A stretch of DNA of 64,000 nucleotides from Mucilaginibacter celer (GTDB lineage Bacteria > Bacteroidota > Bacteroidia > Sphingobacteriales > Sphingobacteriaceae): positions 5,704,001 through 5,768,000 of the forward strand of contig NZ_CP032869.1 in NCBI RefSeq assembly GCF_003576455.2, given 5' to 3'. This document shows positions 36,504-44,049 of the stretch, in pieces (the stretch's first letter is position 1; every line of letters starts with the position of its first letter). The notes under the pieces are model-generated. The model did no database searches. It saw only the letters and a program-made list of their open reading frames with translations, and had not been told where the DNA came from. Position numbers and translations under genes: made by a program.

Positions 36504-37589
36504 ATGAAAACCAAACATATCATCATCCCAGCGTTTATAGCCTGCTTTTTCGCGGCTTGCGGGGGCAACCAAAAACCGGTTGACCTTACCGAAAATAAAA
36601 CCCCATCGGCCAAAAAATATGCGTTGAGCACCGTTTACGAAAAGGCGCTTTCCAGCTCGGCCCGCCTGCCGGGGCAGCTGAAGCCGTTTAACGAGGTGAA
36701 CATATTTCCGCGCGTTAACGGCTTTATAAAAGAGATTTATGTTGACCGCGGTTCGATAGTAAAAAAGGGCGAACTGTTGCTTACCCTCGAAGCGCCCGAA
36801 ATGGAATCGCAGTTCCAGGCCGCCAACTCCCGCTTTTTACAGGCACAGGAAACAGCCAACGCCAGCAAAGAAAAATACAACCGCCTGAAACAGGCCGCCG
36901 CCGAACCCGGCTCGGTATCGCCCCTCGACCTTGACAATGCCAGCGCCCGCATGCGTGCCGACAATGCCATTGCCGAAGCCGAACGCGCCAACATGGCCTC
37001 GGTAAAAACCATGCAAGGCTACCTTAACGTTTATGCCCCTTTTGATGGCATGATAGTACAGCGTAACGTATCGCCCGGCGCGCTGGTGGCCCCCGGCAAA
37101 GCGGCAGATATCCCGATGCTGATACTGCAGGATACCCGCAAGCTGCGCCTTGAAGTGGCCATCCCCGAAAACTATGTAGATAAGGTTGACCTGAAGCAAC
37201 CCGTTACTTTCACCTTTAATGCCATGCCCGGCTCGCAGCAAACGGCCAGGATCAGTCGCTCGGCCAATGCGTTGGGCAGCATGCGCTCGGAAGCTATTGA
37301 GATCGACGTTGAAAACAAAAACAACAACCTGAAACCCGGCATGTACGCCGAAGTAAAGATCCCGATGCTCTCGGGCGCGAAATCATTACTGGTGCCGAAC
37401 ACAGCCATCGTGCGCTCTACCGAGCGGGAGTACGTGGTGGTGGTTGAAGCCGGAAAAGCCAAACTGGTTGATGTAAAGGAAGGGCTAAGCACCCACGATT
37501 CGACCGAGGTTTTTGGCGGGTTGAAGCCTAATGAAAAGATCATTACGCAGGCGAGTGATGCTATTAGGGATGGGGATGAGATAGAGTAA
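36504..37589 (+). CDS. RND efflux periplasmic adaptor (membrane fusion lipoprotein)
   Basis: A 361-residue adaptor that links the RND pump to the TolC channel. The lipoprotein signal MKTKHIIIPAFIACFFAAC has Cys19, followed by a barrel-sandwich domain (LPGQLKPFNEVNIFPRVNGFIKEIYVDRGSIVKKGELL), a helical hairpin (about 100-160) and a beta-barrel half (VYAPFDGMIVQRNVSPGALV). The start ATG 36504 is 2 bases after the pump's stop. The frame that extends upstream into the pump gene has no support. Ends the operon, followed by a 20-bp perfect hairpin. Confidence 0.95.
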   Translation: MKTKHIIIPAFIACFFAACGGNQKPVDLTENKTPSAKKYALSTVYEKALSSSARLPGQLKPFNEVNIFPRVNGFIKEIYVDRGSIVKKGELLLTLEAPEMESQFQAANSRFLQAQETANASKEKYNRLKQAAAEPGSVSPLDLDNASARMRADNAIAEAERANMASVKTMQGYLNVYAPFDGMIVQRNVSPGALVAPGKAADIPMLILQDTRKLRLEVAIPENYVDKVDLKQPVTFTFNAMPGSQQTARISRSANALGSMRSEAIEIDVENKNNNLKPGMYAEVKIPMLSGAKSLLVPNTAIVRSTEREYVVVVEAGKAKLVDVKEGLSTHDSTEVFGGLKPNEKIITQASDAIRDGDEIE

Positions 37590-37592
37590 GAA

Positions 37593-37653
37593 ACAAAGAA
37601 AATAATTCGATCTGCTTATCCTATGAATACTCGGATCGAATTATTTTCTTTGT
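37593..37653. terminator. 20-bp perfect inverted repeat closing the efflux operon
   Basis: Arms 37593-37612 and 37634-37653 are exact reverse complements (20 bases; the left begins ACAAAGAAAATAATT) with a 21-base loop. Starting 4 bases after the adaptor's stop, it likely ends the operon. It also marks the left edge of the A+T-rich accessory island. Confidence 0.75.
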
Positions 37654-37684
37654 CACCCTATAAAAACTTTTTTATATCTATATA

Positions 37685-37713
37685 TTGTTTTGGATAAAAT
37701 AATACTATCTTTA
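37685..37713 (+). promoter_or_regulatory. Promoter of the 1-TM/caspase operon
   Basis: TTG at 37685-37687, 18 bases, TATCTTTA at 37706-37713; one base off TAnnTTTG. The start codon at 37754 gives a leader of about 35 bases. Confidence 0.6.
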
Positions 37714-37753
37714 GAATCTAAACCGAGCATCATAAAGCGCCAGTTATACGAAA

Positions 37754-38191
37754 ATGCAATTCTCTTTTGATATAACATCCACGACAATTGCGTCGATTAC
37801 ATCTATAGTGATTTCTACATCAATAAGTCTATGGATAACGAAGGTAAATAAACGAAAAAGCTTAGATGAACAACTGGATGCCATTCTAAAAATAGCACTC
37901 CAATATCCTTACTTAGAAAGTTCGCATTTTACTGGTTCGTGGACAAGTGCATTTGATACCAATGATGAGAAATATTTAAGATATGATGTTTATTGCACTT
38001 TGCTTTTCAACTACTTATCTCGTGTTGCAGAACATCATAAATATAAAAAGCACAAGGTTGAAAGTTATATTGCGATTAAAGACTGGATAAGACTGCATAG
38101 AAAGTATTGGGAAGACCCAACATCTTCCTACGAAAATGTTGATAGCTATGATCATGCCTTTGTAGATTTTGTTAAAGGATATTTAAACTAA
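37754..38191 (+). CDS. Single-TM protein upstream of a caspase gene (candidate conflict effector)
   Basis: Not recognised with certainty. The 145-residue product has one membrane helix (about residues 8-29, ITSTTIASITSIVISTSISLWIT) and a soluble helical domain rich in aromatic residues (YLRYDVYCTLLFNYLSRVAEHHKYKK, then WIRLHRKYWEDP). This pattern recalls uncharacterised one-helix membrane proteins of conflict islands, but I cannot name a family. The caspase gene starts 4 bases after its stop, so the two are certainly co-transcribed. A simple inference is that the protease acts on, or is held by, this membrane protein. The gene is A+T-rich compared with the flanking core. Confidence 0.7.
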   Translation: MQFSFDITSTTIASITSIVISTSISLWITKVNKRKSLDEQLDAILKIALQYPYLESSHFTGSWTSAFDTNDEKYLRYDVYCTLLFNYLSRVAEHHKYKKHKVESYIAIKDWIRLHRKYWEDPTSSYENVDSYDHAFVDFVKGYLN

Positions 38192-38194
38192 AAT

Positions 38195-38905
38195 ATGAAC
38201 AAAAGAATACTTATAATCGGAAATACAGATGGATTACCAGGTGTCAAAATTGATATTGCTAATTATCAGAAGTTTTTTAAAAGTGAATATGGCGGTGGGT
38301 GGCTGGAGTTTGAATTCGTAATAAAGACCGATCCTTCTTTAATCGAGCTATCTCTTACTTTGTCAAGATTAAAGCAACTTAATTTAGATTATCTTATCGT
38401 TATATTTAGTGGCCATGGAGGTCAAGACAGAGAAACTGTATTAGAATTAAATTCAAGTGGCGAAGCGATAACCGAATCGGCCTTAAAATATTTAGCCCCA
38501 AGACAATTAAATATCTTTGATTGCTGTAGGTCATTCCCTTCTCCTCAGGTTGAAACGAGGTTAAATGAGAGATTTACTAAGGCTTTTTCTGCAGCAACAG
38601 GTACACGAGAAAAATTTGAAAAGCGTATTATGCAAGCTATTCCTCAACAAGCATCCTTATACTCATGTTCAATTGGTGAAGTTTCTCACGACACAGCTAC
38701 AGGAGGCGTTTATTCCCGACACCTAATTGATGCTGCAACTTCTTCTATTAATGAATTTCAGTTAGTAGGCACAGCGCATAATACAGCTGCTGTATTAACG
38801 AAAAATGAATTCAGAGATCAGAACCCAGAAGCCGTATTAGTAAAAAGCCTTTCATCCCAACAATTAATAATAGGTATTGATCCCAACTATTCGAAGTTGA
38901 TATAG
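38195..38905 (+). CDS. Caspase-like (peptidase C14) protein
   Basis: A 236-residue caspase-fold protease without other domains. The His is in VIFSGHGGQDRE (His74) and the catalytic Cys in LNIFDCCRSF (Cys111, after Asp109), in the expected spacing. The N-terminus MNKRILIIGNTDGLPGVKIDIANY is the first strand and loop of the fold. The substrate-side segment YSCSIGEVSHDTATGGVYSRHLIDA fits the small-subunit-like half. Bacterial caspases cleave partner proteins in antiviral and cell-death systems. Here the partner could be the 1-TM protein encoded 4 bases upstream. The gene is A+T-rich, no sensor domain is attached, and no other genes belong to the operon. Confidence 0.85.
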   Translation: MNKRILIIGNTDGLPGVKIDIANYQKFFKSEYGGGWLEFEFVIKTDPSLIELSLTLSRLKQLNLDYLIVIFSGHGGQDRETVLELNSSGEAITESALKYLAPRQLNIFDCCRSFPSPQVETRLNERFTKAFSAATGTREKFEKRIMQAIPQQASLYSCSIGEVSHDTATGGVYSRHLIDAATSSINEFQLVGTAHNTAAVLTKNEFRDQNPEAVLVKSLSSQQLIIGIDPNYSKLI

Positions 38906-39012
38906 TATGCTATGATTAAATGAGCATATTCTCTAAAGATGCTTTAGGGTTATTTATCAAACTATAATCAGACAAACCATTAATAATGGCCAATATTAGT
39001 GTTCAATTTATT

Positions 39013-39041
39013 TTGAATTTATATCCCGTCAATTATATTTG
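39013..39041 (+). promoter_or_regulatory. Promoter of tRNA-Pro (first copy)
   Basis: TTG at 39013-39015, 18 bases, TATATTTG at 39034-39041: a perfect -7 box. The tRNA begins at 39063. The second tRNA copy lacks this promoter because the duplicated block starts only at 39052. Confidence 0.75.
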
Positions 39042-39051
39042 CAATCCAGCT

Positions 39052-39137
39052 ATACATTAATTCGGGATGTAGCGTAGCCCGGTATCGCGCCAGCATGGGG
39101 TGCTGGAGGTCGTGGGTTCGAATCCCGCCATCCCGAC
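39052..39137. repeat. 86-bp direct repeat, copy 1 (contains tRNA-Pro)
   Basis: The 86 bases starting ATACATTAATTCGGG recur at 41294-41379 with one change (T at 39117, G at 41359). The block spans the whole tRNA plus 11 bases upstream and 1 base downstream. The two copies bound a 2.2-kb segment with the DUF262 gene, an arrangement like the att sites of an element integrated at a tRNA gene. Confidence 0.85.
39063..39136 (+). tRNA. tRNA-Pro (anticodon GGG)
   Basis: The cloverleaf can be folded by eye: acceptor CGGGATG / CATCCCG, a D arm GCGTAGCCCGGTATCGCGC, anticodon stem CCAGC / GCTGG with loop ATGGGGT, hence anticodon GGG, and T arm GTGGG-TTCGAAT-CCCGC. No CCA is encoded. A perfect promoter lies upstream and a terminator downstream. 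Confidence 0.93.
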
Positions 39138-39145
39138 TATAGAAG

Positions 39146-39180
39146 AAGCCATCGAATATTATTTCGGTGGCTTTTTCTTT
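39146..39180 (+). terminator. Terminator after tRNA-Pro
   Basis: AAGCCATCGAA and TTCGGTGGCTT form a stem with one G-T pair around a 7-base loop, followed by a T-rich tail. It differs from the terminator after the second copy (41385-41416), so the two tRNA surroundings have different origins. Confidence 0.8.
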
Positions 39181-39292
39181 TTAATATCCTTGACCACAAA
39201 ACATACGTCTCAATGTCCAATCCAAGATTTTAAAAAATATCACACTATAAATATCACTATAACTTATATTTAAGAACTTAAATCTTTTCAAA

Positions 39293-40996
39293 ATGAAAAT
39301 CACTTGTATCGATAAGGAAATCAGAAAAATATTTGAAACTGGTTATTATCATATACCAAGATTTCAACGACCATATTCTTGGGAAAAAGATCATATTTCA
39401 GAATTTTGGAACGACACTTTGATAGAAAGTGAAACCGACTACTTTATCGGCTCAATTGTAGTCTATAAAAAAAGTGATGAGCTTTATGGCATAGTTGACG
39501 GGCAACAGAGGTTGACTACAATAACAATGATACTATGTTCACTAAGAGATGCGTATCGAGTCTTAGGATTTGAAAAACAAGCGCGTGGTGTACATTCACT
39601 AATAGAGAAAATGGATTTAAACGATGACAATAGATTCATTTTACAAACAGAGACTTCATATCCATATTTTCAAGAGCATATTCAAAAGTTTGATGACCCA
39701 GAAATTGATATAGATTATGGAAGCGAAGAAATAAATTTAAAAAATGGTTTTGAACAAATTAATGGCTACATAGCTCAGGAAATTAAAAATATAAAGGTTG
39801 ATAAACAAAAGGCAACCAATCTTGACAACGAGTTAATCAATAAATTAAACGAAATCAGAGATAAAATATTAAAACTAAAAGTCATTTATATTGAATTAGA
39901 TGATGAAGACGACGCTTACATTATATTTGAGACACTAAACACACGCGGAAAAGACTTAAGTGTAGGTGATTTGGTTAAAAATTACTTAACTAAACACATT
40001 AAGGCAAGAAACGCAAGTGTGGATATTCCTAAAGACAAGTGGAATTTATTAAGGGACAATATTGAAGGAACATCCTCCGACCTTGATATTGATAATTTTC
40101 TATTGCATGTTTGGCTTTCCAAATATGAATACACCACTGTAAAAACACTATTTAAAAAGATCAAAATTTCTGTTAAGTCAACTCAAGCCTCGTTTTTTTT
40201 AAACAGCCTTGTAACGGATTCTAAAACTTATAGAACTATCTTTGAACCGGATTCCAGAAAATGGAATAAAAACGAACTTGCTATACGTAACTCTCTCTCG
40301 ACACTTTACAGTTTCAGAGTAACTCAACAAACGCCTATGGTTTTGTCTATTATGAGAGAATATTTTGCCGGCAATTTAAAATATAAATACGCCCACGAAG
40401 CCTTAGAAGCGATTGAACATTTTCATTATATATTTACAGCGATAACTTCTCAGCGATCTTCCGGTGGAATCGGCTCAATGTACTCTACATATGGCAGAAA
40501 GCTTTCTGAAGCAAAAGATGATAAATCAAAATTGGACGTAATCAGAGAATTGAAACTCAAAATGCGTGAAAAGCTACCTACATATGATGAGTTTCTCGCT
40601 TCTTTTAAAACGATAAAGTTTACTGATGATTATACTAAGCAAAAAAGGATAATTCAATACACATTGGCCAAGGTTGATAAATTTTATAACAAAAAAGGAG
40701 TTGCTATAAATTATGATTTGATGACACTTGAACACCTATTACCGCAAAACCCATCATCCAGAACAATAACACACGATCAAAATGTTGGTTTATTAGGTAA
40801 TTTAATTTTAGTCGACGAACAAACTAATAATACTCTTGCAAACAAACAGTTCAAGGACAAGAAAGTTATCTTGGAACGTTCAAACATTTTCTTGGACGAA
40901 ACAATTGTTAAGGCAACTAAATGGGCGGAAGGGGAAATTGTATTGAGGACTGAAAAATTGGCATCAATCGTTTATAACAAAGTTTTTAAAATATAA
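39293..40996 (+). CDS. DUF262/DUF1524 (GmrSD-like) nuclease-type protein
   Basis: A 567-residue protein. The N-terminal DUF262 (ParB-like) domain carries FQRPYSW (about 24-30), YFIGSIVV and the hallmark GIVDGQQRLTTI (DGQQR at 69-73). A helical middle follows. The C-terminus matches DUF1524, an HNH-type nuclease, with TLEHLLPQNP (His481) and GLLGNLILVDEQTNN. This domain pair is known from the type IV restriction enzyme GmrSD and related phage-defence nucleases, where DUF262 uses NTP and DUF1524 cuts modified DNA. It is transcribed alone, is A+T-rich, and lies between two copies of tRNA-Pro; the target is unknown. Confidence 0.88.
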   Translation: MKITCIDKEIRKIFETGYYHIPRFQRPYSWEKDHISEFWNDTLIESETDYFIGSIVVYKKSDELYGIVDGQQRLTTITMILCSLRDAYRVLGFEKQARGVHSLIEKMDLNDDNRFILQTETSYPYFQEHIQKFDDPEIDIDYGSEEINLKNGFEQINGYIAQEIKNIKVDKQKATNLDNELINKLNEIRDKILKLKVIYIELDDEDDAYIIFETLNTRGKDLSVGDLVKNYLTKHIKARNASVDIPKDKWNLLRDNIEGTSSDLDIDNFLLHVWLSKYEYTTVKTLFKKIKISVKSTQASFFLNSLVTDSKTYRTIFEPDSRKWNKNELAIRNSLSTLYSFRVTQQTPMVLSIMREYFAGNLKYKYAHEALEAIEHFHYIFTAITSQRSSGGIGSMYSTYGRKLSEAKDDKSKLDVIRELKLKMREKLPTYDEFLASFKTIKFTDDYTKQKRIIQYTLAKVDKFYNKKGVAINYDLMTLEHLLPQNPSSRTITHDQNVGLLGNLILVDEQTNNTLANKQFKDKKVILERSNIFLDETIVKATKWAEGEIVLRTEKLASIVYNKVFKI

Positions 40997-41077
40997 CTTT
41001 AACTACCTTTCGAACAATTCAACTCAATCTAAACAAAACATCACAAACAAGGTTGTTCTGTAAAAACGGAACTACTT

Positions 41078-41167
41078 ATGAGAAAATCTACCCTGCTATT
41101 ACTTGCAGCTGTTGCATTTTATTCTGCCTGTAAAACAGATTCTATAAATTCAAGAAACGGTAATTGA
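41078..41167 (+). CDS. 29-residue putative lipoprotein fragment
   Basis: An open frame MRKSTLLLLAAVAFYSAC, then KTDSINSRNGN and a stop. The first 18 residues are a classic lipoprotein signal with a Cys, but only 11 residues follow. It may be a true small lipoprotein or the remnant of a longer gene cut off when the neighbouring inverted-repeat element (from 41179) or the tRNA block was inserted. No ribosome site is visible, and the host rarely shows one. Confidence 0.35.
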   Translation: MRKSTLLLLAAVAFYSACKTDSINSRNGN

Positions 41168-41178
41168 TCTCTTCAAGA

Positions 41179-41284
41179 GGCGCGAGTATGCAGTATGGGG
41201 AAAGGCGTGGCATATTCGTGATTTTTTTTAGCGATGAAAGTCACGAGTAAGCCCCCCTCCCACCCAACACCACATACTCGCGCC
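41179..41284. repeat. 106-bp element with 12-bp perfect terminal inverted repeats
   Basis: GGCGCGAGTATG at 41179-41190 and CATACTCGCGCC at 41273-41284 are exact complements. Within it are TCGTGA / TCACGA and a C-rich run near the right end. It abuts the 86-bp tRNA repeat (9 bases between). It may be a small non-autonomous mobile element (MITE) or a structured RNA; no coding frame is seen. Confidence 0.5.
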
Positions 41285-41293
41285 GGTAAAGGG

Positions 41294-41379
41294 ATACATT
41301 AATTCGGGATGTAGCGTAGCCCGGTATCGCGCCAGCATGGGGTGCTGGAGGTCGTGGGGTCGAATCCCGCCATCCCGAC
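41294..41379. repeat. 86-bp direct repeat, copy 2 (contains second tRNA-Pro)
   Basis: Identical to 39052-39137 except for one base. It ends the 2.2-kb segment that carries the DUF262 gene and is followed directly by its own terminator. Confidence 0.85.
41305..41378 (+). tRNA. Second tRNA-Pro(GGG) copy, probably non-functional
   Basis: All 74 bases match the first copy except T to G at 41359, which changes the first base of the T-loop (TTCGAAT to GTCGAAT), normally the invariant U54. The copy lacks the promoter found upstream of copy 1, since the duplication begins only 11 bases before the tRNA. It is therefore likely a degenerate duplicate. A shadow frame on the minus strand reads the familiar false tRNA peptide and should not be annotated. 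Confidence 0.7.
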
Positions 41380-41384
41380 GAAGG

Positions 41385-41416
41385 AAAACCTGTTTTCGAA
41401 AAGGAACAGGTTTTTT
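41385..41416 (+). terminator. Terminator after the second tRNA-Pro copy
   Basis: AAAACCTGTT and AACAGGTTTT form a perfect 10-bp stem with a 10-base loop, followed by TT and a further T-rich stretch. It may be the terminator of the original chromosomal tRNA. Confidence 0.8.
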
Positions 41417-41620
41417 GTTTTTTTGCGAGGTCTCGTTTTGTATTGGGCTACGCTTTTAGGCACTTTATAACAAAACAGGCATAGCAAAACTATTTACTAC
41501 CGCCGCGTTTAAATTGATATTATTGATGATCAAACATCCTGGGAAAGGATATGCGATCCATAAAGAAAAGTCGGAAACTACTTATAATTTAACTCGTTCA
41601 ACCTTATATGGTTTAGCTTC

Positions 41621-42616
41621 TCACAAAAACCACCCGTTCAACCGGATAGAAGTCTCCTCATCCAATTCAGGAGCATCAAAGAATGATGAATCATCCATAA
41701 TTTGATTTAATTCTCCATTCGAATAATTAATACCATCAAACAAACGATCCCAGATTTTATAGGCAAATGAGGTTAAAGATATTACACTTCCTTTATTGAC
41801 AATCCCAAGACACTCTAAAATCTTCATTTTATTCAGAAAATCTTCTACCGGCCAAAGTATAGGACCAACCCCATTTAATTCTTCCAGAGTCATACAAATT
41901 CTTGAATAAACATAGGATGGTGAACAGAACTTATATTTTTCTGCTAATTCTTTTGCATCCGCTTCTTCGCTGTTCAATATCCAAATAACAAACTGTATAA
42001 AAACATCAAACCGAATATCTTCCAATATGTAACCGTCTTCATCCTGAAACTCCATAGGATAAAAGCGATTTATAAAATTTAAAGTGTACAACTCCTTAAC
42101 ACTTTCCGGCATTTCAAAAAAACTTTTGCCCGGAATAACGATATCTCTGATCCACCCTCTTTGAGGTTTATCATTAAAGATAAATTGCAAACTGGAATTA
42201 ACGACGCTTACTAAGTCTGCCACGGTTTTCCATCTTCCATAAGCGCTTTCTGCCAATATGCTTCGGAAGGTGTTTAGCTTTGCTATTGCTGCTGTTGTAA
42301 CTTCTCTTTGTTCCTCGTCCAAACCTTCCGGAAAACTATGTAAAAAAGTTAAGATAGGGATATTACAGGATTTAGCGTATTGGTACTCGCTCTCCATAAA
42401 TCCAGATCCATAAAGGCCCGCAACCAATACAATAAAATAATCACATTCGTCAATACGATTCTTAATATAGTTCAAACTTTGTTGCTCACTTGCAGGGAAG
42501 TAAGTCATCTCTGTTGGGAAATGCCCCAAGCTTAAAATACATTTAACAACAGCCTCCCGTGCTTCAGGAAGCGATCTGTTAACGTGACTTATAAATATAT
42601 TGTATCTTTTTATCAT
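41621..42616 (-). CDS. DUF4062 (TIR-like) domain protein
   Basis: A 331-residue protein. Its N-terminal 110 residues match DUF4062, a TIR/nucleoside-hydrolase-like conflict domain: YNIFISHVNRSLPEAREAVVKCILSLGHFPTEMTYFPAS, then RIDECDYFIVLVAGLYGSGFMESEYQYA with the Glu in the expected helix. The rest (about 150-331) is unrecognised, partly helical and acidic. I start at MIKRYNIFIS (42616), since the 14 codons upstream overlap a -7 box. It stands head-to-head with the TIR gene at 42913, with 296 bases between. Confidence 0.8.
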   Translation of the reverse strand: MIKRYNIFISHVNRSLPEAREAVVKCILSLGHFPTEMTYFPASEQQSLNYIKNRIDECDYFIVLVAGLYGSGFMESEYQYAKSCNIPILTFLHSFPEGLDEEQREVTTAAIAKLNTFRSILAESAYGRWKTVADLVSVVNSSLQFIFNDKPQRGWIRDIVIPGKSFFEMPESVKELYTLNFINRFYPMEFQDEDGYILEDIRFDVFIQFVIWILNSEEADAKELAEKYKFCSPSYVYSRICMTLEELNGVGPILWPVEDFLNKMKILECLGIVNKGSVISLTSFAYKIWDRLFDGINYSNGELNQIMDDSSFFDAPELDEETSIRLNGWFL

Positions 42617-42627
42617 GGTTTTTTTTT

Positions 42628-42658
42628 TAAAGTTATCGCGTCGCAAAATCACCACCAA
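42628..42658 (-). promoter_or_regulatory. Promoter of the DUF4062 gene
   Basis: On the minus strand TTG (42658-42656), 20 bases, TAACTTTA (42635-42628), one base off the consensus. The ATG at 42616 follows after 11 bases, so the leader is very short. Confidence 0.6.
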
Positions 42659-42912
42659 TTTTCATGTTTAAACAATTGTGCATTAATGTTATAATTGTGT
42701 ATAGCATTAATTGTTCGGGTGAAAACAATAAAGCTTTGCTTTATAAAACAAATAAGATCAATGCACCAATAATCGCAGGCCGTGGAGGAAAGATTCGAAA
42801 TTTGTACAGGAAAAGCGGCTTCATCCAATATACATATAACTATATTTATCGCCACCTTCGGGCAGATTTGTTTTTTTACCAAATGGGCATAACACTAACC
42901 TAAACTATAATC

Positions 42913-44049
42913 ATGGCTAAAGTATTCATCAGTTATTCCTCTAAAGATGATCAATTTGTTAAAAGGCTCTCCACTGATTTACTGAAACACCAGGTACCGG
43001 TTTGGCTTGATGCTTACGAGCTTTCAATAGGCGATAGTTTACCAGACATTATCTTTCAAGGTATAGACGATTGCCCTTTTATCCTCGTTGTGTTCTCTGC
43101 CATTTACAAAAAATCACCATGGACTTCGAGGGAGTTTGAAGCCGTGCTTGAAAAGGAACAACGCGATAAGAAAAAATACCTTATTCCCGTAAGGATCGAT
43201 GAGCATCCTTTGCCATCAGAAATTGAAGAAAGGATCAGGGTAAACTTAAGTGCCAATTACGATTCGGAGATGCGAAAACTGGTTCGCTTCTTCAAGTCGG
43301 AGCATATAAATATCTCTTCTATACCCATATCTGAAAGACAAATCGTATTTAATTTCAAAAGCCCGGTAGAGGTGGATGTTTTATTGTTAAAAAACTTATT
43401 GTTTGATCTGCACAAAAACCCGGAAAGTGAAATCGGCCGGAAACAACTCTTTTTTACAAACCTGGGCATGATTGATGAAGTGTTCGGGATTGCCCGGCAG
43501 CGAATGGATAAATGGACGGGGGATATAGCACTATCATTGCAATTTGAACGGCATAGCCTTAAAATAGAAAGCCTTATCGACGATATGCACCGGGGCATCC
43601 TGATTATCCTGAATCAATATAAAAACTATAACCATATTGAACTATTATCTACCAGTATCTTTTGGTTTTTAAAAGCCATCATGGGTTCAATTTATGCTTA
43701 TATACTTATTTATACTGATCCGGAGGAAACCCTTCGTTTCGGTTTAAGGCGGGAAGACCTTGCTTTCTCGCCGTTTGGTTATGACGAAACGTTTAAAAAA
43801 TTTTACTCGGTAAACGAACACGCCAGCCTCATTGTTTTTAATGATACCAATCATTTTGTTTTTTGGGCAGATAAGGCTTTATCTGAAGTTAGGGAGATCT
43901 CCAAATATGGTAAATTGCCATTTGCTGAAATGGTTTTTGGCGATTTGGTTTATAAATATTTTATCCCGCAAAATGTGTTTGTTTCGTTATTTAACGATAA
44001 GGTGCCTTTGATGAATTTATTTCAAAAATATATGATTAGTAATAATTAA
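42913..44049 (+). CDS. TIR domain protein
   Basis: A 378-residue protein with an N-terminal TIR domain (residues 1-140): KVFISYSSKDDQFVKRLSTDLLKHQVPVWLDAYELSIGDSL, then CPFILVVFSAIYKKSPWTSREFEAVLEKE, where Glu74 is in the position of the NADase catalytic Glu. Bacterial TIR enzymes degrade NAD or make cyclic ADP-ribose-like signals on phage infection. The 240-residue C-terminus (from about 140) is unrecognised and has no repeats; it includes a hydrophobic helix (SIFWFLKAIMGSIYAYILIY) and could be a sensor. It is divergent from the DUF4062 gene. The upstream region is 296 bases with no clear promoter on this strand. Confidence 0.85.
   Translation: MAKVFISYSSKDDQFVKRLSTDLLKHQVPVWLDAYELSIGDSLPDIIFQGIDDCPFILVVFSAIYKKSPWTSREFEAVLEKEQRDKKKYLIPVRIDEHPLPSEIEERIRVNLSANYDSEMRKLVRFFKSEHINISSIPISERQIVFNFKSPVEVDVLLLKNLLFDLHKNPESEIGRKQLFFTNLGMIDEVFGIARQRMDKWTGDIALSLQFERHSLKIESLIDDMHRGILIILNQYKNYNHIELLSTSIFWFLKAIMGSIYAYILIYTDPEETLRFGLRREDLAFSPFGYDETFKKFYSVNEHASLIVFNDTNHFVFWADKALSEVREISKYGKLPFAEMVFGDLVYKYFIPQNVFVSLFNDKVPLMNLFQKYMISNN

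Noticed and set aside
41179..41284. Possible retron or CRISPR-like RNA
   Set aside because: No reverse transcriptase or Cas gene is near, and there is a single inverted repeat rather than an array.
41299..41487. Minus-strand frame over the second tRNA copy reading GFDPTTSSTPCWRDTG
   Set aside because: It is the antisense reading of tRNA-Pro, a well-known false protein.
42664..42903. 79-residue plus-strand frame between the DUF4062 and TIR genes
   Set aside because: Its start overlaps the promoter region of the divergent pair and the sequence lacks protein-like composition; a small gene cannot be excluded but is not supported.
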